64,000 nucleotides of DNA from Spirosoma arboris. GTDB taxonomy: Bacteria > Bacteroidota > Bacteroidia > Cytophagales > Spirosomataceae. The stretch is from contig NZ_WPIN01000014.1 in assembly GCF_009754945.1 (NCBI RefSeq), positions 62,001 through 126,000 of the forward strand, read 5' to 3'. The notes beneath the pieces are model-generated. The model did no database searches. It was not told where the DNA came from and saw nothing but the letters and a program-made list of their open reading frames with translations. Positions 37,946 to 47,243 of the stretch are shown here, one piece after another (positions within the stretch are counted from its first letter, which is position 1; each line of letters starts with the position of its first letter). The position numbers were made by a program, and so were the translations under genes.

Positions 37946-39163
37946 TTACTTCGTTTTTTCGAGACGGAGAATGTAGTTGATACCTCCTACGAACTCAGCA
38001 CCTTGTGTCAGTTTATCGGTGCTTGGATCGTATTCCCAGATGTAGTCTTTATCGGCTGCGTTGACAGCGATGTACGCTTTCCCATTTTCGACAACTACGG
38101 CCTGCACCATCCGCTCACCTTTATCGACAGGTAGCGCCAGCGTTTTAATAAATGCGCCATTTTTAACATCGATCACCGAGAATGAATGATCGGCATCGAT
38201 CGACTCGCCAGCTACGCGCGTACGAACAATGGCTTTGCCATTGCCGATATACCACATGGCAGCTCCCATACCATTGCTCACTTTAGACGAAAAGTCGAAG
38301 TAATATGATTGATCTAGGGTCGTGCTGCCGCTCTTGATCCGATACACAGCCGAGGGGGATTTGTAATCGTAATTATAAACCGGGTCGGTCATAAAGTAGA
38401 TGTCTCCGTTTTCGTCCTGGAACGAAGCTGGAGCGTATACGGCCGGACCGCCGGGATTGGTTGAACGAACATCTGAGATGTTGCTCTCTACAGCCATCGT
38501 CGATGCATTGATGACCGCTACGTTCAGCTGTTGATAAACCGGCATATTAGGGTAAACCGACCAATCTTCTGAAGCGAAGCTATACCCTAGGAACAACTTG
38601 CCCGCCCGGTATTCGGCAAAGCCCATTGAGTACGTACTAAAGCCGGTTGGATATGCCTGTAAATCAAGTTTACCCGTCGTAACGGTCATGTCAGCCACTT
38701 TAATGACGGCATAACGGCCTTCGTTTTTGCCGCCGTTATCGCCGATACCAAAGATCACCAGCGTCTGATCATCGATCCACGCGTAGGTGCTCCAGTCTAG
38801 GTAGGTAAAGGGAACCTCTTTATCGACTACTACGGCACCATTGGCAACATGATATTTGCCCAGCCGACCACTTCCGGCATTGGCATGATAATAAAATCCA
38901 TTTTTCTGGATGATGTCCTGCGCATACACTTTGCCGGTCATTTCCGCGCCGTTGCCTAACAGGCTGATTGTACCCGAAGTCAGCGACGGAATATCGGCAA
39001 TGTAATAGGCAATGTTGGGCCAGGAACCCACCGCCAGCACGGCCGAATAAGTACCTGCTTCTTGTGTTGGGTTTACGTTACTATCGCTGCTACATCCGTT
39101 TAGGGCGAATGCCAGCAGGGTTATCAGAATCGTTTTGACAGGGAAGTTGAGAAATCGGCTCAT
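37946..39163 (-). CDS. DUF4374 lipoprotein
   Basis: The 405-residue protein has a lipoprotein signal (MSRFLNFPVKTILITLLAFALNGC). The body is made of repeated beta strands forming a propeller, with the DUF4374 pattern NPGGPAVYAPASF, FDFSSKVSNGMGAAMWYIGNG (given in two parts in this family) and the ending GGINYILRLEK. DUF4374 proteins occur beside TonB receptors for siderophores, in Bacteroidetes, and are probably surface or periplasmic binding proteins. It lies 29 bp downstream of the receptor gene and upstream of the PepSY gene, so the three form a likely operon. A paralogue is at 46012. Confidence 0.88.
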   Translation of the reverse strand: MSRFLNFPVKTILITLLAFALNGCSSDSNVNPTQEAGTYSAVLAVGSWPNIAYYIADIPSLTSGTISLLGNGAEMTGKVYAQDIIQKNGFYYHANAGSGRLGKYHVANGAVVVDKEVPFTYLDWSTYAWIDDQTLVIFGIGDNGGKNEGRYAVIKVADMTVTTGKLDLQAYPTGFSTYSMGFAEYRAGKLFLGYSFASEDWSVYPNMPVYQQLNVAVINASTMAVESNISDVRSTNPGGPAVYAPASFQDENGDIYFMTDPVYNYDYKSPSAVYRIKSGSTTLDQSYYFDFSSKVSNGMGAAMWYIGNGKAIVRTRVAGESIDADHSFSVIDVKNGAFIKTLALPVDKGERMVQAVVVENGKAYIAVNAADKDYIWEYDPSTDKLTQGAEFVGGINYILRLEKTK

Positions 39164-39192
39164 TGAGTTGATTTGTAAAAAACTAGTGGTTG

Positions 39193-41589
39193 TTATTTAA
39201 GGAAATAGCGGAGTTTCACAGAGAAAGCACGTCCGGGTTTCTGCAAACGGAAGTTGTCGAAAGCCAGCGCATCGGTCAGATTGCGGCACTCACCCGAAAT
39301 GTTGTAGCGACCGTTGTTGACCGAATAGCTCAACGTAGCGTTGTGGATCAACTGGTCGGGGATACTCGATTTGCCATTCACGTTGCCATAGGCCGCCCAG
39401 GTTAGGTAGAACCAGTGAACACATTGCGTGTACCAGTTGAATTGCAGCCGCGTCCCGTTGCCGAAAACGTTATTCTTTCCAACACTCAGGTTGGCATTGC
39501 CAAAAAACCAGGGCTGGTTCGGAATCTTGTTCTTGTAGGTAGCCTCGTAGACCGTAGAACTCGTGCTACCGTACTTGGTCATGTTAACCGCGCTTTGGTA
39601 AGTAGCCTTAATGTTAAACGACAGCAGATCAGCATAATCGTAGCGGAGTTCGGCCTCGAAACCCGTGACACGCACACTCGACTTATTCTCGTTTTTGAGG
39701 GCCTTCGATCGCTGATCAGGCACGGGATAGATGAAATCCTGTGCGTCGCGATAGAACCCAGAGGCTTCGGCAAAAAATCGGTGTTTGTTAAATCGTAGCC
39801 CGTAATAACCACCCAGGTTGGCGTTGTAGCTGCTTTCGGGTTTGAGGTCGGGGTTGGGTTGAACGTTCAGGCCATCGCCAAATACTTCATCAACTTCCTG
39901 CAAGCGGTAGGCCCGTTCGAGCGATAGTTTCACCCCCAGATCGGGCAGGACTTTGAAACGCGAGGCCAGGCCATACCCGAATTTGTCGAAATGAGTAGTT
40001 AGTTTTTGATACGCGAGGTCAACGTATTTGTTACGTTCCAGCCCTAAACCATAATACTTGGCAAAAAAGGTGTTGGTCAGGCGTTTGTCCAGAAACTCTT
40101 GCTGATAAGCAAAGCCGATGATCTGCTTGTTCATCAGCCCCGGCATATCGTCTCCCGACACCAGCAGGGAGTTGTAACTCTCGTTTTTGAGATGATCGAG
40201 CGTGTAGTTGAGGTTGAAGGAATGTTGCTCGTTCAGGACGTAGCTCAGATTGGCCCGCAGGAAAGTTCGGGGGCGAATAATGTAGGAAAGCGACTTGATA
40301 CTCCCCATTTCGCTGGCAGATTTAGTCGTCCAGAAACCATCCCAGTAATATTGACGGAAAAGCGTATCAGCTGTGATATAGGTATCTTTTGACCGTGATG
40401 CGAACAGGCTCAGATCGAGACCTTTTATGAACAGATCGTTCTTTTTGTAGCGCAGTGTGGCCGTTGAAGCTTTGTTTTTTCGGGTTACGTTTCCGTATAC
40501 AATTGTCTGTTCGAAGCCGGTTTGTAAATCCTGCTGCCCTTCCGAATAGCCCAGACCAGCATAGAACACATCGGCCCAGCGCTTACCAGAAATGCCCACT
40601 TCCACCTGCCCCATGCCCGATTTATAGTGGTCATGAAACCGACGTACATCGGCTACCACAAACGAAGCGCCCGTTAGGTCAGTAATTTCGTTGCCGACAC
40701 GCTTACCTCCTTCGAGGATTTCTACCCCCTTCATTTTGTAATTGTTGTCGGAGTAGTTGTAAAAGCCACTGGCCTTGACCGTGATGCCCGTTGGCTTGTG
40801 GACATATTGACCCGTCAGCGCCGACCGATGCGTGTTGAATGATCCATAACTATGACTGATGTCCAGGTAGTTTTGCTGACGCTGGTTGGTGATGACGTTC
40901 ACCGCTCCGCCCATCGCATCGGAACCGAGCTGAACGGGCACGACGCCTTTGTAAACCTCAATCCGCTCGGCCAGATTAACCGGAATGCTATTGAGCGATA
41001 CGGCGCTACCCAGAATTTCCAGCGGTACACCGTCGATGAAATACTTGACGGCTTTACCCGAAAGGCCATTGATCGAAAAGTTGAAGTTGGAGCCTAAACC
41101 GCCCTGTTCCCGAATCCGTACGCCCGTGCTCCGGTTTAGCACCTGGTTCAGATCGGCGTTGGAGTTGGCAAATTGTTTGGTTTCAATTGCGTTGACCGTG
41201 AACGCCTGTTCCTTAATCTGCTGGGTTTCGGTTTTCCCAAACACACTGACTTCGCTCAGGTTCTGCTGGTTTTCGGTTAAGCTAAAATTTGCTGTTTGGG
41301 ACTGACGGGACTTGATTGTAACCTCCTTGAAAACAGGCAGGTAGCCAATGGCCGAACTGCCAATGGTATAGTTTCCCGGCTTGAGTGACGCAAATGAATA
41401 GAAACCGTTGGCATCGCAGGTGGTGCCGTATGACGTATTCTTAAGGGCGACGGTAGCGCCGGGAATGGCTACGCCCGATTCGGATTTGACATAGCCCGAC
41501 AGCACTGCAACGGCTTGCCCGGAAGCAGCAAACGACAGTAACCAGAAGGAACTAAGCAGGTAAAAAAGTACAGATTGACGATACTGCAT
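39193..41589 (-). CDS. TonB-dependent receptor, siderophore type
   Basis: The 798-residue receptor has a signal peptide (MQYRQSVLFYLLSSFWLLSF). A carboxypeptidase-regulatory-like domain follows (about 26-105), then a plug domain (about 115-230) with FSINGLSGKAVKYFIDG and VPVQLGSDAMGGAVNVIT, and a barrel ending VKLRYFLK. The start at 41589 is used rather than an in-frame ATG at 41619. With DUF4374 and PepSY genes downstream it fits ferric-siderophore uptake. An 11-bp inverted repeat (41587-41621) covers the start codon and the region before it, suggesting control at the promoter or message level. Confidence 0.9.
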   Translation of the reverse strand: MQYRQSVLFYLLSSFWLLSFAASGQAVAVLSGYVKSESGVAIPGATVALKNTSYGTTCDANGFYSFASLKPGNYTIGSSAIGYLPVFKEVTIKSRQSQTANFSLTENQQNLSEVSVFGKTETQQIKEQAFTVNAIETKQFANSNADLNQVLNRSTGVRIREQGGLGSNFNFSINGLSGKAVKYFIDGVPLEILGSAVSLNSIPVNLAERIEVYKGVVPVQLGSDAMGGAVNVITNQRQQNYLDISHSYGSFNTHRSALTGQYVHKPTGITVKASGFYNYSDNNYKMKGVEILEGGKRVGNEITDLTGASFVVADVRRFHDHYKSGMGQVEVGISGKRWADVFYAGLGYSEGQQDLQTGFEQTIVYGNVTRKNKASTATLRYKKNDLFIKGLDLSLFASRSKDTYITADTLFRQYYWDGFWTTKSASEMGSIKSLSYIIRPRTFLRANLSYVLNEQHSFNLNYTLDHLKNESYNSLLVSGDDMPGLMNKQIIGFAYQQEFLDKRLTNTFFAKYYGLGLERNKYVDLAYQKLTTHFDKFGYGLASRFKVLPDLGVKLSLERAYRLQEVDEVFGDGLNVQPNPDLKPESSYNANLGGYYGLRFNKHRFFAEASGFYRDAQDFIYPVPDQRSKALKNENKSSVRVTGFEAELRYDYADLLSFNIKATYQSAVNMTKYGSTSSTVYEATYKNKIPNQPWFFGNANLSVGKNNVFGNGTRLQFNWYTQCVHWFYLTWAAYGNVNGKSSIPDQLIHNATLSYSVNNGRYNISGECRNLTDALAFDNFRLQKPGRAFSVKLRYFLK

Positions 41590-41621
41590 TGGTTGATCTA
41601 AAAAGTAGCTATCAACCAATG
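41587..41621 (-). promoter_or_regulatory. 11-bp inverted repeat over the receptor start codon
   Basis: Arms cattggttgat (41587-41597) and atcaaccaatg (41611-41621) are exact reverse complements, 13 nt apart. The left arm includes the ATG of the TonB receptor read on the minus strand, and the spacer contains TACTTTTT, close to a -7 element. It could be a repressor operator or an RNA hairpin hiding the start. Confidence 0.5.
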
Positions 41622-41699
41622 AGTAGCGTCATCGTCAACTTCCCGAAGGTCGTGGGAAGAAAAAAGTTGAATTTTTTAATTGAACGACAATCCTTTATC

Positions 41700-42437
41700 C
41701 TACCACGGACTTATCCCGGTATCGGGAGCGTTGTCATCGCTGAAAAACTGACTCGTTGGTCCATCTGGGCCAATCGTAGCTGCTTTTACCAGACGTGCTG
41801 CTGCATCAGTTACTGTACCCGGCCCACTGTGGTGATTGAAATCGGTAGCGGTGTAGCCCGGATCAACCACGTTGACCTTAAACGATGTGTCCCGCAGTTC
41901 ATAGGCCAAGACGATGGTATAGGCATTCAGGGCTGCTTTGGATGCCGTATAGCAAGCTCCTTTTACATGATAATACTTCCAGCTGGGGTCATTATGCAGC
42001 GTCAGCGAACCTAAGCCGGAGGTGACATTGACGATCCTTGGTTCCGGGGATTGTTTCAGCAGGTCGATAAAGGCCTGTGTGGTTTCGATGACCCCAAACA
42101 AATTGGTTTCAAAAACTTGCCTGAACACGCTAATGTCTGCCTCAAGCGCCGTTTGAGGAAAACCGCCACTGATGCCAGCATTGTTGATCAGCACATCCAG
42201 AACACTGATTTTCTGACCTAGTGCCTCACGGGCGGCTTTAATGGAGTCGAGGTTGTCAACGTCAATCGTAATGGGCTCGACCTTGTCAAATCCTTCCGAC
42301 TTCAGTTGATCAACCGCCTGTTTGCCTTTTTGCTCATCACGGCTTCCCAGGTATATGTAGTAGCCTTTTTGTAATAACTGTCGGGCTGTTTCGAAGCCGA
42401 TGCTTTTGTTCGCTCCGGTAATCAGTACTGTTTTCAT
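41700..42437 (-). CDS. Short-chain dehydrogenase, carbonyl-reductase-like
   Basis: The 245-residue SDR has TGANKSIG at residues 7-14 (the carbonyl-reductase style), NNAGIS at about 86-91, a catalytic serine in VTSGLGS and the pair YTASK. It begins at a position that gives the standard N-terminal strand MKTVLITGAN. Its partner regulator gene lies 69 bp upstream on the same strand (42507-43397). Such enzymes usually use NADPH to reduce small carbonyls; the substrate here is unknown. A terminator-like palindrome (cttccc/gggaag) lies between it and the receptor gene. Confidence 0.9.
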   Translation of the reverse strand: MKTVLITGANKSIGFETARQLLQKGYYIYLGSRDEQKGKQAVDQLKSEGFDKVEPITIDVDNLDSIKAAREALGQKISVLDVLINNAGISGGFPQTALEADISVFRQVFETNLFGVIETTQAFIDLLKQSPEPRIVNVTSGLGSLTLHNDPSWKYYHVKGACYTASKAALNAYTIVLAYELRDTSFKVNVVDPGYTATDFNHHSGPGTVTDAAARLVKAATIGPDGPTSQFFSDDNAPDTGISPW

Positions 42438-42506
42438 TGTTCATCTGTTTGTGATGGGACAAAATTACCGCGTTCCATACAAGCAGTTGACACACATTCT
42501 TCGGCA

Positions 42507-43397
42507 TTACTGGTACATTTCACGGGTAGTTGCCCGGTACTCTGCTGGCGTGAGGTCGGTTTCTCTTTTGAAGAAGCGGCTGAAATACGATGCATCTGAA
42601 AAGCCGAGCTCAAAAGCGATTTCCTTTAATGAATGTTGGGTGTGAAACAGCATGCGCCTGGCTTCCAGCACCAGCCGTTCATGGATGTGGGCGATGGCAG
42701 GTCGGCCACTTTGGGCTTTCACGGCTTCGCTTAGATACCCGGCAGATACGTTGAGCAGGGAAGCATACTCGCTCACCTGATGCAATTCGCGAAAGTGCTC
42801 ATCAATTATAGCCTGATAATTCTTCAGCAGAAGTTTGTCAACAGAAAACGATGAGCTCTCAAACTGTTCCGTATAGAGTCGGCTCAAATAGGTCAGTACT
42901 ACTGTTAGGTAAGCGGTAAGCATGCGTTGCTGCCATTCACTAGGTCTGGTGTACTCGGTATGAATCTTATCCAGGATGTCTTCGATGAAGAGCACATCGT
43001 TTTCTGACAGCAATAATTCGTGAGCGTTCTGTGGGTTTCGAATCACTGGCAGTTTCCCCAGGGATGCACTCTCCTGTAAGGCCAGGAACTCGCTGGTAAA
43101 CGCCAGAGCAGTACCCCACATAGGCTTAGGTTCTTCTTTGACGGTTAGCTGGTTAGGTACAAAAATATAAAAGGTATTATCTCTGGTAACGTAGGGAGTC
43201 ATATCCACCCAATGACGGCTGTTGCCCCGGCGGGCAAATACAAGCAGATAATAATCCTTGCGGTGTGGTATCAGCAGTTCAGATTGATGAGTCAGCGCCC
43301 CTTCAAAGCGGGCCATGCTAAATAGCTTTCCGCCTAGAACCGGGTCCTGGGCTAATGTGTAAACTGGTACCGATTGATCATTAGTGATTATATTCAT
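42507..43397 (-). CDS. AraC-family transcriptional regulator
   Basis: The 296-residue protein has an N-terminal cupin-like sensing domain (about 30-110, with SELLIPHRKDYYLLVFARR). The C-terminal pair of AraC helix-turn-helix motifs covers about 195-292 (ASLLNVSAGYLSEAVKAQ and LKEIAFELGFSDASYFSRFF). It differs from the regulators at 28816 and 61283, which are close relatives of each other. It stands directly upstream of the SDR gene on the same strand, so it probably controls it. The upstream gap (43398-43721) is divergent promoter space. Effector is unknown. Confidence 0.9.
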   Translation of the reverse strand: MNIITNDQSVPVYTLAQDPVLGGKLFSMARFEGALTHQSELLIPHRKDYYLLVFARRGNSRHWVDMTPYVTRDNTFYIFVPNQLTVKEEPKPMWGTALAFTSEFLALQESASLGKLPVIRNPQNAHELLLSENDVLFIEDILDKIHTEYTRPSEWQQRMLTAYLTVVLTYLSRLYTEQFESSSFSVDKLLLKNYQAIIDEHFRELHQVSEYASLLNVSAGYLSEAVKAQSGRPAIAHIHERLVLEARRMLFHTQHSLKEIAFELGFSDASYFSRFFKRETDLTPAEYRATTREMYQ

Positions 43398-43721
43398 TCC
43401 TGAAATTACAAAATTCCTGCCGTTATTGTCAGGTGGTTCGAGGCTTTCGTCACGGATTCAACCGCTCTATTCCCAAGATATAATCAACTTGATTAGCAAA
43501 AGAGGTTTTCGGGTCGACCCGGAGAGACTATTCCTTTTCGTTGTCTTTGGGAAAATGGCCTTCCTATACAGCAATTAGCTAAAACCGATAGAACGTATTA
43601 CGTATTCAGAATCAGGCTTTAGACGTAATCGGATGTCGAGTTTGTAGTTTCTATTTCAGAAGCCCGTGTATATACTGTAGCTGACAGAGAGTATTATTGC
43701 GGCTTATATACCCCAACAGTG
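43398..43721. other. Divergent intergenic region
   Basis: This is the promoter space between the AraC-type gene and the plus-strand acyltransferase. An open frame at 43384-43578 has no family resemblance and is not called. No clear promoter element or inverted repeat was seen. Confidence 0.4.
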
Positions 43722-44810
43722 ATGAGCCTGAATAAATCGACAGCCTACCCATCAACACCAACCCACCATTTCGAATTACTGGACGGCCTTCGGGGAGTTG
43801 CCGCCATTGCCGTGGTCATCTTTCATTTCATGGAATTAATTGCGCCTGATTACAAGGACAATTTCATCGCGCATGCCTATCTGGCCGTTGACTTCTTCTT
43901 CTGTTTATCCGGCTTCGTCATTGCGTACGCGTATGATCATAAATTACAGACAATTGGCATACTCTCTTTTCTGAAACTCCGGTTAATTCGTCTGCATCCA
44001 CTAGTGATAATAGGGTCGGTAATCGGGTTGATCGCGTTTATTTTTGATCCGTTCAGCAATCTGCATCAAGTATATGCCGACAAAATCGTAATCATGTTTG
44101 TCGCGTCCTGTCTGATGATTCCTTATCCGCTGGTACGCGAACGCTACTTTAATCTGTTCCATTTAAATCCACCTACCTGGTCGTTGTTTTGGGAATACGT
44201 TGCCAACCTGCTGTATGCGCTCGTATTGGTGAAGCTGCGCCCGAAACCATTGTGGATCGTAACGGCCATAGCCGCCATGCTACTGATCTGGGAGGCTCGC
44301 CAGGCAAATTATCTGGGGGTGGGGTTTGGAGGGGATACCTTTTGGGGTGGAGGTATCCGGGCGCTCTATCCGTTTCTGGCCGGAATGATCGTATATCGTT
44401 CCCAGTGGATTATTAAATCTCGTCTTGGCTTTATTCCGGTGAGCCTATTGTTGCTGCTAACCTTTTTCGTCCCGTTCTCAAAGTCCACCGCCTGGTTTGT
44501 CGATTTAGGGATTGTACTCATTTACTTTCCCTTCCTGATTGCTCTGGGGGCAGGGACTCGCCCCGGAGCCGCGATGGCTAAGATTTGCCGGTTTTCGGGC
44601 GAGATCTCATATCCACTTTATATGGTCCATTACCCATTCATATGGCTGGTCCTAAGTTATATGGAAGTTAAAAAGCCGCCGATAGGTCAACTGACGATGA
44701 TCACCTTAATGGGTGTCTTTCTGCTGATTTGTTTTGCGTATGTAGTCATGCGCTTTTTAGATATTCCTATTCGCAATTACCTAAAAAGGGTATTGACGAA
44801 AACAGCGTGA
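43722..44810 (+). CDS. Acyltransferase 3 family membrane protein
   Basis: The 362-residue integral membrane protein has about ten hydrophobic segments. It shows the family's N-terminal signature: LLDGLRGVAAIAVVIFHFMEL, with the likely catalytic His in the VVIFH segment, followed by AVDFFFCLSGFVIAYAYD. The middle matches the group by YPLVRERYFNLFHLNPPTWSLFWEY, the last part being the WSL-xxE motif. Acyltransferase 3 proteins move acetyl or other acyl groups across the inner membrane onto polysaccharides or lipids. It is convergent with a close paralogue at 44845. ATG 43722 is used; the GTG at 43719 directly before it is less likely. Confidence 0.9.
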   Translation: MSLNKSTAYPSTPTHHFELLDGLRGVAAIAVVIFHFMELIAPDYKDNFIAHAYLAVDFFFCLSGFVIAYAYDHKLQTIGILSFLKLRLIRLHPLVIIGSVIGLIAFIFDPFSNLHQVYADKIVIMFVASCLMIPYPLVRERYFNLFHLNPPTWSLFWEYVANLLYALVLVKLRPKPLWIVTAIAAMLLIWEARQANYLGVGFGGDTFWGGGIRALYPFLAGMIVYRSQWIIKSRLGFIPVSLLLLLTFFVPFSKSTAWFVDLGIVLIYFPFLIALGAGTRPGAAMAKICRFSGEISYPLYMVHYPFIWLVLSYMEVKKPPIGQLTMITLMGVFLLICFAYVVMRFLDIPIRNYLKRVLTKTA

Positions 44811-44844
44811 TTTGTGAATTGCGTTACACCGAATAGACTCTTTA

Positions 44845-45957
44845 CTACTTCAGCTTTTTTCGTAACCAGGCTCTTATTGGTTCATCGTACCATCTTAAAC
44901 TGACATAAGCCAACACGATAGCTCCTGAAAAGGTGAGCAGGGCATAGGGCCAGGCCTGTCCTAATGTAATGCCCTTATGATTGCTTACCCAGGCCACGTA
45001 AAAATAGACAAGCACATAATGCGTCATGTATAAGGGATAGGAAAGATTGCCCAGGAACTGACAAATTTTAGCTTCCGTTTGACTACGCACAACACCACTG
45101 GCACCGATATAGACAATGAGTGGAAAGACAATGATGATGCAAAAAGCTTCGTACAAACCATTCATCCAAAGATGTGTTGCACCACCTATTCTTGGCATAA
45201 GCAAAACAGCCGCAACCAGAAGGCTACACCATACGAACGCATTTTTGATGTAAGTAGGCCGGGATACCCTGGATAAAAGCAAACCGGCAAAAAATGGGAA
45301 TATGGTACGTATTATCCCAATACGCATGTGTTCAGCATTAAGGGTCCAGCCACCGGTAACATCTCCGTTCGGGTTCGTAACAGCAAAATGCAAAAGCACG
45401 GCACCTGCCAGTACGACAAAACAAGCCAATGCTTTATTCGATAATTTTCGTAGACCCAGCGCATAAAGAATATTGGCTATATACTCGAAAAATAATGACC
45501 AGCCAACACTATTGAGCGGATGCATTTCTTGCCAGCCGCGTATATCCATAGAAAGTGGGACGGGTAAAATCGTATAACCGATCAGCATAACGACGATCAG
45601 CTTCCATACAGGAACTGTATGAATGAGCGGCCATATCGTTGAGTCGGTAAAGTAAAAGCCTATGGCGCCGAGCGTCATGCCCAATACAACGAGTGGTTGC
45701 AGCCGCTCGAACCGGCGACGAAGAAAACCGCCGATGGTTAATTTGTCCCATCTGTCGTCGTACGCATACCCAATGACAAAGCCGGATAGCAGAAAGAAAA
45801 AATCAACGGCCAGGTAACCGTGATTTACAACATTGTCAAGGTGGCTGCTGGCAAGTGGCTCAGTAAGGTGAAAGAAGACCACGATAATAGCTGCTACCCC
45901 CCGAAGTCCATCTAATAGTTGATAATGCGGCTTTGTGCCAAGCTTGTTATTGTTCAT
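44845..45957 (-). CDS. Acyltransferase 3 family membrane protein, paralogue
   Basis: The 370-residue membrane protein is like the neighbouring acyltransferase: LLDGLRGVAAIIVVFFHLTEP, then AVDFFFLLSGFVIGYAYDDRW and VGWSLFFEYIANILYAL near residue 150-165. Ten or so hydrophobic segments are present and the C-terminus is basic (WLRKKLK). It is read toward the plus-strand copy with only 34 bp between the ends, so the two are inverted paralogues rather than a tandem operon. Role as above; no glycan biosynthesis genes are nearby to hint at the acceptor. Confidence 0.9.
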   Translation of the reverse strand: MNNNKLGTKPHYQLLDGLRGVAAIIVVFFHLTEPLASSHLDNVVNHGYLAVDFFFLLSGFVIGYAYDDRWDKLTIGGFLRRRFERLQPLVVLGMTLGAIGFYFTDSTIWPLIHTVPVWKLIVVMLIGYTILPVPLSMDIRGWQEMHPLNSVGWSLFFEYIANILYALGLRKLSNKALACFVVLAGAVLLHFAVTNPNGDVTGGWTLNAEHMRIGIIRTIFPFFAGLLLSRVSRPTYIKNAFVWCSLLVAAVLLMPRIGGATHLWMNGLYEAFCIIIVFPLIVYIGASGVVRSQTEAKICQFLGNLSYPLYMTHYVLVYFYVAWVSNHKGITLGQAWPYALLTFSGAIVLAYVSLRWYDEPIRAWLRKKLK

Positions 45958-46011
45958 TAATAACAGGAAATTTAGTGCTACATGTTCGTATTACCCAGCA
46001 ATACTAACTGA

Positions 46012-47235
46012 TCACGGATTTAATCGCTCCAGCCGCAGGATGTAGTCAACCTGATCGTCGAAATGCATTCCCTTGCGAAGTGAACTGGTTTTGGGGTCGT
46101 AAATCCAGATGTAGTTGCCACCGATGTTGGGGTTTACGGCAATGTAGACCAACCCATTTTCGATTAATATGCAATTGCGGGCCGTCCCTTTGTCAAGCGG
46201 CAAGTCAAGACGGGTCGTAGTTTGTTTAGCCAGATCGAGTACGTAAAAATCGAAATGGGGAACCAGATAATGATCCTCCATACCTTTAAAAAGTCCTTTT
46301 CGTTCGGTACGTACGATGGCTTTGCCATTTCCAATATACCAGAATCCATAGCCGTGGTTATGAATTGGTGAAGCCGACAGGTTGAAAAAATAAGTTGGAT
46401 CAAGCGCGCCAGTAGCTTTGTTGATGCGGAAAATGCCGGTGGGCTTGGATGGATTATCGCCCAACGCAATACCCGGACACGCGATAAAATAGAAATCCCC
46501 TTTCTCATCCGTAAAGAAATGCGATTGCCGCGTATTGATCCCTCCCGGATACGTTGAGCGGGTATCTTTGGTCGTATGAATGGGTTTCAGGCCGGGATAC
46601 GTTAATTCGCCTACGTACAATGTATCGCTCGTGGTATAGCTGTTCAGGTCGGTTTTATGGTAGGTATAACCCAGATATAGGTGTCCATTCAGGAATGTCG
46701 AGAAACCGATAGACATGGAGTTGAAACTGTTCGCTGGTTTCGGCAGATTAACCTCGCCTTCTACAATCAGCTTCATTGGCTCCAGCTTCATTTTGGCATA
46801 GCGTACTTTTGAGTTTTTGGCGTCGTAGCCGATAAGTAGCAACGTATCTCTGAGCCAGTTGTAGTTGTCAACACTCCAGGTACCTGCCAGTTGAATCGAG
46901 TCGGTTTGAACGAACTCCTTGTTGATGATCGTATTTTGTAGGAACCGGCCACTTTTCCAGTTAAGTCGATAATAGTGGTTGTTGTGGGCAATCAGTTCGT
47001 AAAAAATTCGGGAAGGAGTAACTCTGGCGCCTTGTATAAGCGGATTGATATGGCCGGAGTCGATTGTATCGGTTTGAAGGATATATTCCGCCCCGTCCTT
47101 CATCATTACGTAGAGGCTGTATTTTTTCTTTTGACTCGGTTGGTCGCCCGTTTTTTCTGGAGCACAGGCAATGAGTTGACTTAATCCCAAAAAGAGCAAT
47201 ACTGTACTGAAACAGTTCCAGGAGATTCCCTTCAT
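46012..47235 (-). CDS. DUF4374-like lipoprotein, paralogue
   Basis: The 407-residue protein has a lipoprotein signal (SQLIAC, then APEKTG). The body is a beta-propeller-like protein with the same ordered landmarks as the DUF4374 protein at 37946: STYPGGINTRQSHFF, TYFFNLSASP, GFWYIGNGKAIVRT, LPLDKG, and QVDYILRLERL at the end. It is read with the FecR-like gene 8 bp upstream and the sigma factor before that. Unlike the other copy, no TonB receptor or PepSY gene is alongside. It may bind the same kind of iron carrier as an accessory protein. Confidence 0.8.
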   Translation of the reverse strand: MKGISWNCFSTVLLFLGLSQLIACAPEKTGDQPSQKKKYSLYVMMKDGAEYILQTDTIDSGHINPLIQGARVTPSRIFYELIAHNNHYYRLNWKSGRFLQNTIINKEFVQTDSIQLAGTWSVDNYNWLRDTLLLIGYDAKNSKVRYAKMKLEPMKLIVEGEVNLPKPANSFNSMSIGFSTFLNGHLYLGYTYHKTDLNSYTTSDTLYVGELTYPGLKPIHTTKDTRSTYPGGINTRQSHFFTDEKGDFYFIACPGIALGDNPSKPTGIFRINKATGALDPTYFFNLSASPIHNHGYGFWYIGNGKAIVRTERKGLFKGMEDHYLVPHFDFYVLDLAKQTTTRLDLPLDKGTARNCILIENGLVYIAVNPNIGGNYIWIYDPKTSSLRKGMHFDDQVDYILRLERLNP

Positions 47236-47243
47236 ACCTTTTC

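Noticed and set aside
43384..43578. Open frame of 64 codons on the plus strand
   Set aside because: It overlaps the AraC gene start and promoter region, and has no family resemblance.
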